Positions 22,711 through 32,975 of a DNA stretch of 64,000 nt are shown here, one piece after another. This DNA is from Zerene cesonia. Taxonomy: Eukaryota > Arthropoda > Insecta > Lepidoptera > Pieridae. Below the pieces are notes generated by a model. That model saw nothing but the letters and a program-made list of their open reading frames with translations. It searched no databases and was not told the DNA's origin. The DNA lies in assembly GCF_012273895.1 (NCBI RefSeq), contig NC_052104.1, positions 7,440,001 through 7,504,000 on the forward strand. Direction: 5' to 3'. The first letter of the stretch is position 1. Each line of letters begins with the position of its first letter. Both the position numbers and the translations under genes were made by a program.

Positions 22711-22943
22711 GGGCCACGTTCATACAATCGTGTCACGGTGGACGACTGCTAGTAATGGGGAGGTATAAGTTCTCAATCCACAGGCGATCAAACACCAAGA
22801 CCCGCTGGCAATGTTCCACGCACCATCGCAAGGGATGCAAGGCGATAGTGTATACAGTTGATGACGTCATCATTAAATATAGTTACACCCACACACACCC
22901 ACCGAATGTATTATACCAAAATGGGCAATGGTTTAACACGTAG
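22711..22943 (+). CDS. mod(mdg4): Alternative terminal exon, FLYWCH zinc finger 21 (subfamily C)
   Basis: Seventy-six codons after acceptor 'tatattatttccag', phase bases 'gg'. It reads 'ATFIQSCHGGRLLVMGRYKF', W-Q-C-S-T-H-H-R-K-G-C-K-A-I-V-Y-T-V-D-D-V-I, 'THTH' and the tail 'PPNVLYQNGQWFNT'. The next exon keeps the tail pattern P-N-(V/I)-x-Y-x-x-G-Q-W-x-N-T, so the tail is under constraint as well as the finger. Confidence 0.92.
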
Positions 22944-23559
22944 ACATTTGGGAGTCGTGTTTTTTTATAGGTTATTTTATAAAAATAGATGTTAGATTTT
23001 ATAAAGAAAGAGATGAATTGGTTTAGTATAAGATGATCGATGAAATAACTGTGACGGGCATGTTTTTTTTTAACATTGAAAATCATTGTACAGATAATTA
23101 ATTGATCTTGAATTAGAGTGAAAGTATATTAATGTGTTTTATTGAAAGTCCAGTTAATTACCAACTAACTACCCGTCTACCCTCTTCTGTTACCCTACTT
23201 TGTACATTCCTTATATAAGGTAGTTCGTAGTCTTGATGCGTGAACGTTGGTCAAGTGCGAGTCGGACTTGTGACGAGGTAAAAAGCGACTAAAAAAATTG
23301 TTCACCCATCCAATTTATGACTGTGCCAACCGTTTCTTAACCTGGATTTTATGATTATTTTTTTTTATATAGCGACAACTAAAATATTTCTGAAATTTTC
23401 AACCGTCAAACGGTAGGGTAGGGTAGGGTGGATGGACGGACAGACACACAAAGGGACAGCGAAATATCAGTAAGGTCCTGGATTCCCTTGAGTATGGAAA
23501 CCTAAAAATATATAGTCTATGTTAAATAAATAAATCACTAATAGATCAAAATATTTTAG
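22944..23559. other. Intron/intergenic, no recognised feature
   Basis: Around 23260-23510 the sequence has repeat-like wording ('gtcaagtgcgagtcggactt' ... 'agggtagggtggatggacgg') typical of a dispersed repeat. The remainder is featureless. Confidence 0.4.
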
Positions 23560-23789
23560 GTACATACATAACATCAGCCAAAGGAGTCCGTCTTTTAGTA
23601 GTAGGCGGGTATAAGTTCTGTGTTCACAAGCGCAGAGGCTATAAGGTGCGCTGGCAATGCGCTACCCACCACAAGAAGAAATGCAAGGCGGCGGTTCACA
23701 CGATTGGCGATGTAATTGTTAAATCAAACACACAACACTGTCATGCGCCCAATATTGTGTATAGGGCCGGCCAGTGGGTTAACACATGA
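23560..23789 (+). CDS. mod(mdg4): Alternative terminal exon, FLYWCH zinc finger 22 (subfamily C)
   Basis: Seventy-five codons after acceptor 'tcaaaatattttag', phase bases 'gt'. It reads 'TYITSAKGVRLLVVGGYKF', W-Q-C-A-T-H-H-K-K-K-C-K-A-A-V-H-T-I-G-D-V-I, 'QHCH' and the tail 'APNIVYRAGQWVNT'. It is a tandem paralogue of 22711. A decayed third copy sits at 24132. Confidence 0.92.
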
Positions 23790-23974
23790 AATTAAATTAA
23801 CTGACTTATTGGTGTGTGTTATTTTAGTATATCAATCACGTTTAACTGTTATTATCGTCTCTAGAAATTCATGAATATGAAATTATGTTTGTATTATGGT
23901 TGAAAAGAATTTAACTTGCTAGCGGATCTTGTTACATATATAGCCTATCAGATTTCACGTAGATATCCAAAGGA

Positions 23975-24077
23975 TATTGAATTTTTGAAATAGGTCCAGT
24001 AGTTCCAGAGATAACCGATTTCGAACAAATAAACAAACAAACTTTATATCATTAAACTATATATTATTAGTATAGAT
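23975..24077 (+). repeat. Interspersed repeat fragment (family B 3' end)
   Basis: It contains 'ccagtagttccagagata', 'aaacaaacaaactt' and a terminal 'tattattagtatagat', as at 14185-14340. Confidence 0.6.
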
Positions 24078-24131
24078 GATCGATAATTTGTGGTTATAAC
24101 TAAATTGGAACTCACCTGTTGGTTTTCTCAG

Positions 24132-24245
24132 TCTACAAAAGTGCATATATTTGCAAATAATGTATGAAAGAATGGATGCGTTGTGCGACTCACCATAAGA
24201 ATAAATGTGGAAGCATTTTAAATTCATATCGTCAAATTGATATTC
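24132..24245 (+). pseudogene. Relic FLYWCH exon of subfamily C
   Basis: An acceptor-like 'ggttttctcag' precedes it. The expected reading is stopped after about ten codons, but the finger core is still legible at about 24173-24220: W-M-R-C-A-T-H-H-K-N-K-C-G-S. That matches the W-Q-C-A-T-H-H-K-K-K-C-K-A of the exon 0.5 kb upstream, with one inserted codon. The terminal H-x-H region is gone. It is best explained as a dead third tandem copy. Confidence 0.65.
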
Positions 24246-24737
24246 GCTTACATTTACATAAATTTATGTATTTAAAAGCTTACATTAATTAAGCTTTACC
24301 TACTGCAAGACATCCCTTTCAATCTTATAACTTTATCAAGTGTTTTACATTGCATTTATAATAATGATAGTGTGAATTTTATTAATAAAAAAGTAGAGGT
24401 GTCAAGGTACACCTGGATGGAACGAAGTTCCATTTGTTTCTATAAGAGAGAGGGAGACAGACAGAGAAACATGCGAACGCCGCACAGCTTACAATAGCTT
24501 ACTATAGCAAAAAGTGTCGTGCCAACTATTCGTAAGAATTTTTTCCATCTAGCTCCCTTTCACAACGCGCGATAAGGAACTACGTTCCAAAAATTGCCTA
24601 AATGCATATCATTATATGCAAAGTTAAGATTTTATATTACTTCATTTTCGCATGCGTAAAGATTGTGTTCAATTGCATGACTTATAATAATGAATCATTT
24701 TATTTGATGTATTAATATCAATTGTTATTCTCCACAG
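24246..24737. other. Intron/intergenic, no recognised feature
   Basis: Contains 'ggaacgaagttcca' with the related 'ggaactacgttcca' about 160 bases on. Otherwise featureless. Confidence 0.4.
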
Positions 24738-24943
24738 GACCAATGTTCAAAACCTCAGTACGTGGAGCCACCGTATTGGCGATGGATGGTTATGAGTTCT
24801 GGAAACAACGTTCGAATGGACTTAAGTGTAGATGGTTTTGCAAGCGCTCCCGTACGGGCTGCAAGGCCAATGTGTACACGTATGGTGATGAGATCTTAAA
24901 ATTGAACAGTAACCACAATCACGATCCGACGTCTGATACTTAA
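24738..24943 (+). CDS. mod(mdg4): Alternative terminal exon, FLYWCH zinc finger 23 (subfamily D)
   Basis: Sixty-seven codons after acceptor 'ttattctccacag', phase bases 'ga'. It reads 'PMFKTSVRGATVLAMDGYEF', 'GLKCRWFCKRSRTGCKAN' and 'NHNHDPTSDT'. An extra Cys precedes the RW. The same G-L-K-C-R-W-(F/Y)-C block recurs at 44124, 19 kb away, so the two are paralogues. Confidence 0.92.
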
Positions 24944-25232
24944 ATAGAATGAGCGCAAACTTCGTTCCTCCGACAATCTTACGCTTTGTATGCCTGTTCA
25001 CACATCTAAATTCTATTAATCTTCATTTACCGTACAAGCCGTCAGATTGTGGAACTCACTTCCAACAGCGATTAAGCAAGCCCAAAAAAATTCTATTTCC
25101 TATATCCAAAGGTTGTCTGGAAGTAATCGCTTCTAACCGATAAGGACGCCAAATTGTACAATAGATATTGGTTACTTGTTTTTGTTAACTTTTATATGTG
25201 CATTGTACAATAAAGTGTTGATAAATAAATAA
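24944..25232 (+). mobile_element. 3' end of a non-LTR retrotransposon (LINE remnant)
   Basis: In one frame from about 25036 the DNA reads 'VQAVRLWNSLPTAIKQA' followed by about 20 residues and TAA. R-L-W-N-S-L-P is the familiar C-terminal motif of reverse transcriptase ORFs in jockey- and CR1-type LINEs. A short 3'UTR follows, with 'attgtacaataaagtgttga' and an (aaat)n tail. It is a truncated, inactive copy. The exact boundary with the upstream exon's 3'UTR is not certain. Confidence 0.75.
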
Positions 25233-25361
25233 ATAGAATGTGGTATTATAAATATGCGTGATGATGGGCCAAGGTTATCTTCAGAAGGCACCTATCTGAC
25301 TGACATTGTACTGAAAATGTGTATGTTGATTATGACCTTGTGTATAAGTTATATGGTAACT

Positions 25362-25876
25362 AGCCTTCTATCTGCAGCTTCGCCTGCGTTGACATAAGAA
25401 ATCCCCTTCTAAAAAATAACCTATGTCTCTTCTGATTATCTCTTGACAAAAAAATCATGCCATAAAATCTCTCCGCCGCGGATTTCAGTCGGATGTCACG
25501 CTAGTAAATCTGTGAAGCCAATCTTATTCAACGGACTACATGAATTTTTAGCCTTAAAATAGGTATATTATGATCTACTGCAGTAAAAGGAAGACAAACA
25601 ATGTATAATATGCTCCTGGAAATACAATAATTCAATAGTGCGTTGGAAACATAATGCAACAAATTTGATATTATGGAAATGATCATAAAGATCTAACGAT
25701 TAAACAACATATTTAGTATACGGGCAATCTTTTATATTTATACTTTCGCCCTTGAAATATATACCTAGATTATACTACACACACAAGCGCTCAGGGCTCA
25801 AAGAATTTCAAAAATCGGTTCAGTAGTTCCTGATATTAATGCGTTCAAACAAACTCTTCAACTTTATATTATTAAG
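25362..25876 (+). repeat. Decayed interspersed repeat (family B-like)
   Basis: It opens 'ttctatctgcagcttcgcct' and closes 'cggttcagtagttcctgata' ... 'tatattattaagtatatag'. The middle is diverged and may include other material. Confidence 0.5.
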
Positions 25877-26250
25877 TATATAGATTATAAATGTTTAGAA
25901 TATTTTCGTCAAAAAAAGGCGTTCTTTCTTTTTCTTTAATTGATACAGTATTATATAGTGGCGTAGCGTGGTGGGCGCTAGGAGCCGGGGGCCCGGTTGG
26001 CACACGTTAGGAAGTGTCATTTATGCTTACATATTCAAACAGACAGACGTACAGCGAAGTTACTATTATATATGCAATACTTATATTGGGGTGCTGTTTT
26101 ACCCTTAAGGTACAGAAGCCTAACAAGGGGCGGCGTATTTCCAGTCGACCCCAGACAGCAAAATCCACGCCAAGCCACTGTATGTGTGTACAGTCAATAG
26201 TAATGTGAAAAACTCTGAGTAAATATATTAACATTCCTCTATATATAACA
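25877..26250. other. Intergenic, no recognised feature
   Basis: GC-richer patch at 25960-26170 with overlapping short open frames on both strands. No family features were seen. Probably repeat-derived. Confidence 0.4.
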
Positions 26251-26460
26251 CTAGCTGCGCCCCGCGGTTTCACCCACGTAAGTCCGATTCCCGTTGGAAT
26301 ATCGGGATAAAAAGTTGCCTTTATGTTATTCCAGTTGTCCAGCTGTCTAAGTACCAAATTTCATTGCAATCGGTTCAGTAGTTTTAGTTTTTGTGTGAAA
26401 GAGCAACAAACACACACACACATCCTTACAAACGTTTGCATTTATAATATAAGTAGGATA
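26251..26460 (+). repeat. Interspersed repeat, near full-length (family A)
   Basis: It starts 'ctagctgcgccccgcggttt', has 'ggaatatcgggataaaaag', 'caaatttcattgcaatcgg', 'gaaagagcaacaaacacac' and ends 'atttataatataagtagga'. It is nearly the same as 42878-43086 and, inverted, 62014-62214, so the family is young. Confidence 0.85.
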
Positions 26461-26771
26461 GGATTGTACCGTAATTTATATATATAGCTGTGAATAAAAA
26501 TTTTCATTTCATATTAAATTATGGTTTTTATTTGAAATATTATCATGGTACGTGATTAATTTATATGTTCGTTAAATCCACTACATCACAACAATTAGTT
26601 TTAACCTACTCACCATAAAATCGCATTGAAGTGTGCTAAAGATCTTTTCCTCTTAATCTAAATTAATTTAAAAGGTACATATCATCCTATTATTTGATAA
26701 GAGAAAAGTCGCAAACTGTTTACTCTATTTGATTTTAATAATATGAAATATTAATATAATTTATGTTGCAG
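26461..26771. other. Intron/intergenic, no recognised feature
   Basis: AT-rich. Nothing is supported. Confidence 0.5.
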
Positions 26772-26986
26772 CTTCTACAATCATCGTGTACAACAAGAAA
26801 GGCCGAATGAACCTTATGCATAGAGGCTTTAAGTTCACATTGAAAGCGCAAATATTTACGGCCAACGGAACAAAAAATACATGGAGATGCTCAAAGCATA
26901 ACTCAAGAAAATGCAAAGCGATGGCTGTTACTATAGATGATTGCTTATTGCTCGAGAAATTTGATCATTGTCATAGGCCTGATTAA
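26772..26986 (+). CDS. mod(mdg4): Alternative terminal exon, FLYWCH zinc finger 24
   Basis: Seventy codons after acceptor 'aatttatgttgcag', phase bases 'ct'. It reads 'STIIVYNKKGRMNLMHRGFK', W-R-C-S-K-H-N-S-R-K-C-K-A-M-A-V-T-I-D-D, and 'DHCHRPD'. The acceptor context and the finger are intact. The K-K-G-R-M-N replacement of R-G-K-P-V makes it a divergent member. It is the last exon before the assembly gap. Confidence 0.9.
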
Positions 26987-27204
26987 ATCAATGAGTATTC
27001 CTTAGCATTTTAAGACATTTTGACAGACTATTGAAACGATTTATTAATAACGATTCAATCTTATATAATTTTCTATAATATTGAGAATGGATACAGGCGT
27101 CATTGTAATTGTATATAATTCCTAGGAATGTTATACTTAGTCTGGCCATAAATACTGTTACACTTAATTATAAAAAAATATTACATTTGAATTTCGAATC
27201 TGTC

Positions 27205-28204
27205 NNNNNNNNNNNNNNNNNNNNNNNNNNNNNNNNNNNNNNNNNNNNNNNNNNNNNNNNNNNNNNNNNNNNNNNNNNNNNNNNNNNNNNNNNNNNNNNN
27301 NNNNNNNNNNNNNNNNNNNNNNNNNNNNNNNNNNNNNNNNNNNNNNNNNNNNNNNNNNNNNNNNNNNNNNNNNNNNNNNNNNNNNNNNNNNNNNNNNNNN
27401 NNNNNNNNNNNNNNNNNNNNNNNNNNNNNNNNNNNNNNNNNNNNNNNNNNNNNNNNNNNNNNNNNNNNNNNNNNNNNNNNNNNNNNNNNNNNNNNNNNNN
27501 NNNNNNNNNNNNNNNNNNNNNNNNNNNNNNNNNNNNNNNNNNNNNNNNNNNNNNNNNNNNNNNNNNNNNNNNNNNNNNNNNNNNNNNNNNNNNNNNNNNN
27601 NNNNNNNNNNNNNNNNNNNNNNNNNNNNNNNNNNNNNNNNNNNNNNNNNNNNNNNNNNNNNNNNNNNNNNNNNNNNNNNNNNNNNNNNNNNNNNNNNNNN
27701 NNNNNNNNNNNNNNNNNNNNNNNNNNNNNNNNNNNNNNNNNNNNNNNNNNNNNNNNNNNNNNNNNNNNNNNNNNNNNNNNNNNNNNNNNNNNNNNNNNNN
27801 NNNNNNNNNNNNNNNNNNNNNNNNNNNNNNNNNNNNNNNNNNNNNNNNNNNNNNNNNNNNNNNNNNNNNNNNNNNNNNNNNNNNNNNNNNNNNNNNNNNN
27901 NNNNNNNNNNNNNNNNNNNNNNNNNNNNNNNNNNNNNNNNNNNNNNNNNNNNNNNNNNNNNNNNNNNNNNNNNNNNNNNNNNNNNNNNNNNNNNNNNNNN
28001 NNNNNNNNNNNNNNNNNNNNNNNNNNNNNNNNNNNNNNNNNNNNNNNNNNNNNNNNNNNNNNNNNNNNNNNNNNNNNNNNNNNNNNNNNNNNNNNNNNNN
28101 NNNNNNNNNNNNNNNNNNNNNNNNNNNNNNNNNNNNNNNNNNNNNNNNNNNNNNNNNNNNNNNNNNNNNNNNNNNNNNNNNNNNNNNNNNNNNNNNNNNN
28201 NNNN
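27205..28204. other. Assembly gap (1,000 N)
   Basis: A run of exactly 1,000 N, the size commonly used for a gap of unknown length. Open frames spanning it are meaningless. At the local exon density one or more terminal exons could be missing here. Flanks 26987-27204 and 28205-29199 are AT-rich and show no finger. Confidence 0.98.
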
Positions 28205-29199
28205 GTAATAAATGTTATTTGCAGTTAACAATTTTCTTTTTTCTTTATTACAATATTTATGGCAAGACTAGGTATATAATTCCTAAAGTTCAGTATGTCG
28301 GTTAATTGGAGCAAGAGAAGCAAAATAAATGTATTTATATTAAATTATCTTAACGTTTTTCTGTGATTTAATCTATTAATATTAAACTGTACAGTGAACT
28401 GATGTTAAAAGTATGTTCTTTTTATTAAAAAAAATAGTTTCTGGATTTTTGTGGCATTATCATGATTGAAATCGGATGCTGATGAATGATGAATGAAGAT
28501 TATGTTATTTATTTATCTTTTTGATAATTTTGTATATCAATGGTTGTATGTTTTTATAATATATACAACAAATTGTAAACAATTACCTAATAAATAGAGA
28601 ACTAACACATTATTTACAATTATTGAATTTATGCTATACTTTTTTTATATCTTATTTGAAAAAAAAATCTGCAATGTTAAGGTTCGAAATTCATTTCAGT
28701 CTTAAAATTACAATCTTATATTGAAAATTATTTTAAATTCTATTGCTATTAAATTGAAACCATAAAATATTATTAATGTTATATTATTCAAGATTCATTT
28801 GTTTGTTTTTACAATAAATTTTTATATTTTGATTATTATTTTATTGCATTACAATATGACACTTCTTTTACAAAATCATTACAAAATTACAAATGTTGTA
28901 CTAAACACATGAGAAGTAATTGTTGCAATAAATGCATATTATAACGGTTTTTTTTTCTACTGAAAATAAACCCTTAAATCTTAGAGCATTATTATTAAAA
29001 GACACATTTTTAAATGATTTTAGCGAAGGATTTGAGAATTAATAAAATGAATATTTCACTTTCACCTTAATATTAGTGAGAAAATGCTTCAATTGGTAGG
29101 TAGACTAGCTAAGCTTACCATCTAAGCTTGTAATTTCTAAGCATACACTTCAAAACACGATAAAATTTTCCAAGGTTATTAATCGAATTGTATTTGCAG
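28205..29199. other. Intron/intergenic, no recognised feature
   Basis: Very AT-rich. An acceptor-like 'gttatttgcag' at 28214-28224 opens about 16 codons without finger residues and is not called. Confidence 0.45.
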
Positions 29200-29420
29200 A
29201 CTTGAGCCCTGTGTTCGCGCAATCCCAAAGGGGAAACCAGGTGATCATGATCGGACAATACCGTTTTAACAGAGTCACTAAAAATGGCAATAGATCGAGA
29301 TGGGTGTGCGTCAAAGCGAAGGCTGGTTGCAGAGCGTCTCTACACACTATGGACAATGCGATAGTTCGCGTCTGGGGCTTCCACGACCCTATAGCTCATA
29401 CCAGCGCTAACAGATTTTGA
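29200..29420 (+). CDS. mod(mdg4): Alternative terminal exon, FLYWCH zinc finger 25 (displaced last His)
   Basis: Seventy-two codons, the same length as its paralogue at 4177, after acceptor 'ttgtatttgcag', phase bases 'ac'. It reads 'LSPVFAQSQRGNQVIMIG', 'QYRFNRV', W-V-C-V-K-A-K-A-G-C-R-A-S-L-H-T and ends 'HDPIAHTSANRF'. The canonical H-x-H is H-D-P, with a His four residues further on, exactly as at 4177. Many differences between the pair are silent, which indicates protein-level constraint. Confidence 0.93.
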
Positions 29421-29943
29421 AATAGGCTATGTTGCAGTATATTTGCAACGAATTTTGATGTCACTTTGAAGTACATTGTTTGTTTTGGATGTTTGGCAAG
29501 TCTGTTGTTGTACACGTTCACAGCGATGTATTTCAAATTGAGCGACGCCTCGACGAGGCATTTTTGCCTTATAAAATTTACTTTACGAACGCTATTTGTA
29601 TTTAATAGTTAAGAATCGTGTCCTGTAATATTAACATTAATTAGTTAAATCTAGACTTGTTCCCTTTTCACTTAGGTTTATTGTTCTATAGCTACATATA
29701 TTTGTTAATGATCAGTTATGGAATTTATTAAAGAAATATGATAGATATCGTTGTTTTTATAGATTTTTATTCCCCTTACAGAATAACATATCGGTCAGGA
29801 AAAGTACAAAAATAAATGTTTTTGTACTACTTAAATGATCTCATCGAATAACCCTTGAACAAAAATTAAAATAAACGATTATTCTGTGCTAATATTTCGA
29901 ACAACTCTTGAACATCCTTGTTAATATACAATTACTCTTACAG
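29421..29943. other. Intron/intergenic, no recognised feature
   Basis: AT-rich. Nothing is supported. Confidence 0.5.
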
Positions 29944-30143
29944 AATTTAAATTTGCCACATCCCAGAAAGGGAAACCTATTTTAGTTATAAACAACTATA
30001 GATTTAAGAAGTCGAGTCGTCAGAGCAAGCACGGCGCCACGACTAGATGGGCGTGTGTGAAGGATAATATGAGATGTAAGGCCAGAGTGATGACCTTGAA
30101 TTCGGAAGTTATTAGTTACAACAACAACCATAATCATGAATAA
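29944..30143 (+). CDS. mod(mdg4): Alternative terminal exon, FLYWCH zinc finger 26 (subfamily E)
   Basis: Sixty-five codons after acceptor 'attactcttacag', phase bases 'aa'. It reads 'FKFATSQKGKPILVINNYRF', W-A-C-V-K-D-N-M-R-C-K-A-R-V-M-T-L and 'NNHNHE'. It belongs with the E exons at 7.7-9.8 kb. A dead relative lies 0.7 kb downstream at 30851. Confidence 0.92.
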
Positions 30144-30850
30144 TCTCATCGTCATTCATCTTTTTTTCAATCTTTATATTTAAAGTAACAATTGATGAGT
30201 TTATCTTGCGAGTAGTGTGGATGAAATCTTGGGGAAGCGTTTATTTACATTGAGATTTAATGATATAAGAATAAACCATAATACTTTATGTTATATATGA
30301 TTTAGTTATAGTTCGTTTTATGTAATTTAATTTAACATAAAAAGAACACATAATATACTGTGCGAATTAACTTTTTCTTATATTTTTGTTGTTCACGACC
30401 TTGAATTATTCTTTCCCTTAAACATTGCGCCTGGTTTATTTTATTTTTAACCATTTCACAAACGATGGAGTACTAAATAATTTCGTGGCTTTCTTCTTCT
30501 TCTTTTTCTTTAATGACAACTCCCAATTCCACTCAGGGCTGATTCTGCCTGTGTCACGTTTTGTACAGATAGTTAGAGGTTTTTATGTTAATTTATATAG
30601 TTTTCGTGGCTTTTCAACCGGTTGATGTGATATTTTTTGTGTGAAGTAGGAAATGTCATGTGTCCCATTTTAGATTTAGGATTGCTCCCCCAGACACATC
30701 GATAACCATTATTGTAAAAAATAATTATACTTAATAAAATTTTGTGTAACTTAATAACATTTCCCGTATTCAATTATGATTGGTTGGGTCTTAGTGGCAC
30801 TTTGATACGGAAAACTGAACGTCTGTAAAGGTTTTATTTACAGCCTTTCA
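30144..30850. other. Intron/intergenic, no recognised feature
   Basis: AT-rich with pyrimidine runs around 30490-30515. Nothing else is supported. Confidence 0.45.
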
Positions 30851-30960
30851 GTTATATATATAGATTTAAGAGGGCGAGTCTACAGAATGGATTTGGCGTT
30901 ATCATCAGATGGATGTGTATAAAGGACAATATAGGATAGCAAAACTTGCTACAACTTGTT
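30851..30960 (+). pseudogene. Relic FLYWCH exon of subfamily E
   Basis: After an acceptor-like 'cctttcag' the frame from 30859 gives Y-R-F-K-R-A-S-L-Q-N-G-F-G, then I-I-R-W-M-C-I-K-D-N-I-G and a TAG where G-C-R-A should continue. Past the stop the next frame resumes with A-K-L, so a few bases of the second-cysteine region have been lost. The first strand (RGKP) and the final H-x-H are absent. The remaining core is closest to 29944 and 7756. Confidence 0.7.
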
Positions 30961-31189
30961 TGGGGTTTTATTATAATGTATTTAAATTTTATTATAATAT
31001 AGCTGCTCCAAGGATTTTGCTATAAAAATTACGTTGTTATTAAATTAGGACAGAAAGCTTAACTTGTGCCCTATTCCAGGCCATTTATCAGAAAAAATGG
31101 TAATGTCTATTAAATTTAACAAGGAATTATATATCTTAAAGTTCTTTTATACATATTTCAGTATTATTCACATCTAAACCATGTTTTAG

Positions 31190-31389
31190 GCGACCTCATG
31201 TTCACCACTTCGCGCCGAGGCAACGATATGGTTTATTACAAAGGCTATAACTACAGTTATCGGAAGCTCGAGAGTTCTATGTACAAGAAAAGATGGGTCT
31301 GCACCCGCTGGTCTAAAGGCTGCCGGTCTTTTATAGTCACTGTTGGGAACATGCTGACGAAACTTGGGAATCAACATAACCATTCATAG
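31190..31389 (+). CDS. mod(mdg4): Alternative terminal exon, FLYWCH zinc finger 27 (subfamily L)
   Basis: Sixty-five codons after acceptor 'aaccatgttttag', phase bases 'gc'. It reads 'LMFTTSRRGNDMVYYKGYNY', W-V-C-T-R-W-S-K-G-C-R-S-F-I-V-T-V and 'QHNHS'. C-R-S-F-I-V-T-(V/L) together with 'LGN-x-HNH' recurs at 51545, 20 kb on. A second upstream AG (31161) would give the wrong phase. Confidence 0.92.
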
Positions 31390-32063
31390 GTTTTTTATCA
31401 CGTTTTTATTCGTTTCACCTGTATGCTTGTAACATTGTTTGTAGCCGACTCGTTTAGAGTCCATTTAGGCGCACCTTAAACTGACAGATTTAATTCAAAT
31501 TTTGTGCACTTATCATAGATCGGTTACAATACAATAATTTCATGAATGTATTGAATTATGCTGATTATGATCGCCATGAATAAATAAATCCTTACGTATA
31601 CACTGTACCAAGACCTGTGTCCAAGACGATTTATTTTGATTCTATCATTAAAGTGTGTTTTTAGTTCATAATTTTATTTTGTATTATTATTGTTGTACTT
31701 GTGTTTTTTAGTATCTATTATTTAATAATTCGATTTCAACCGTTGCTTATGCATTCAAATATATAATTTGGATGTACAGACAGTTCGAACATCTCTTCTT
31801 TTTTATTATGAATTTTTTTCACGAAGCTTGTGTACGTAACATTTCATTTTGTTAAAATATTAAAACACCAATTAATGCCTTAGGAGTACCTAAAGATAAA
31901 TAAAGTAGAATTACACATGTCTTATTTGTATTAAGGATAATCCTACAATAAAATTAATTTTTCATGGTTGGCCTTTTATTTACCGATGCAAAAATACAGA
32001 GAATTGATTCTACTTTAATTCTAAAGAAATGTTAGAAATTAAATTAGATATCTAAAATTTCAG
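31390..32063. other. Intron/intergenic, no recognised feature
   Basis: AT-rich. Nothing is supported. Confidence 0.5.
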
Positions 32064-32251
32064 TTCCCAGATTCACAAGATCACGCTATGGTCAGCCTGT
32101 GTTAGAAATAGGCAACTACAGATACAATCGAAACAACTCCAGCCGAGGTGTAAAAGCTTTATGGAATTGCTGTCGTAAAAATTATTGTAAAGCAAGCATT
32201 ACCACCATTGACAATGTTATAGTTAGGAGCAATTGTAACCACACACATTAA
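32064..32251 (+). CDS. mod(mdg4): Alternative terminal exon, FLYWCH zinc finger 28 (subfamily F)
   Basis: Sixty-one codons after acceptor 'atctaaaatttcag', phase bases 'tt'. It reads 'PRFTRSRYGQPVLEIGNYRY', W-N-C-C-R-K-N-Y-C-K-A-S-I-T-T-I-D-N-V-I and 'CNHTH'. It forms a tandem pair of equal length with the next exon. The WNCC(R)KN-x-C core is specific to the pair. Confidence 0.92.
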
Positions 32252-32787
32252 TTTTAGATTAAAGAAAGCTTACTCAAAGGACCATCAATAGTTTAATTCA
32301 AAGAATTATTTTGTTCCGCACCTTGACCCAAAATAAAAGGTTGTTGTGAGGGAATAGCAGTTTTAGAGACCTAAATAAGTGTTTGTTTTAATAATTCTAG
32401 TTCGTAGATACGTTTTATTTGCATAATCAAGAAGAAATTTTGTTGTTAGAACTTTGTTTTTTAAGGTTTTAGTTTATGTCCGTATTATTATGTATTTAAA
32501 ATTCAAAAATATTGTACGTATTTGGACCTATATATTACAAGTAAATCAAGATGTGACTAGATGTTTTCAAAAACACAACTTTTTTTTATTCATTTTTTCT
32601 TTGCACAATTTCTTCTGATTTATTATTTATGAAATATTTTAAATGTTCATCTTATGCCTTAAATAACTATTCGCGAGAAAATTTTGAACTTTTTGTGAGT
32701 TCACTTCGTTAATTGTCAGGTATATCTAATATATACCTACTTATCAACAATGACAAAAATTGTTGTATAAAGTTCAAAAATTTTCAG
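32252..32787. other. Intron/intergenic, no recognised feature
   Basis: AT-rich. Nothing is supported. Confidence 0.5.
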
Positions 32788-32975
32788 GTCCCAGGTTCAC
32801 GATATCTAGATTCGGAAATCCCGTGTTGGAAATGGGCAATTATAGATACAATAGGAAAAACAGTTGCCGCGGCCCGAAGATCACATGGAACTGCTGCCGA
32901 AAGAACACCTGCAAGGCCAGCATCATCACCCTCGATGATGTGATCGTGAAAACGAACTTATATCACACGCACTGA
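32788..32975 (+). CDS. mod(mdg4): Alternative terminal exon, FLYWCH zinc finger 29 (subfamily F)
   Basis: Sixty-one codons after acceptor 'caaaaattttcag', phase bases 'gt'. It reads 'PRFTISRFGNPVLEMGNYRY', W-N-C-C-R-K-N-T-C-K-A-S-I-I-T-L-D-D-V-I and 'YHTH' then TGA. The coding DNA is GC-rich at third positions, unlike its partner at 32064, although the proteins are alike. The pair is therefore not recent. Confidence 0.92.

Noticed and set aside
26007..26357. 116-codon minus-strand frame
   Set aside because: Overlaps repeat sequence and has no recognisable domain.
27109..28305. Long open frames on both strands
   Set aside because: They consist almost wholly of N from the assembly gap.
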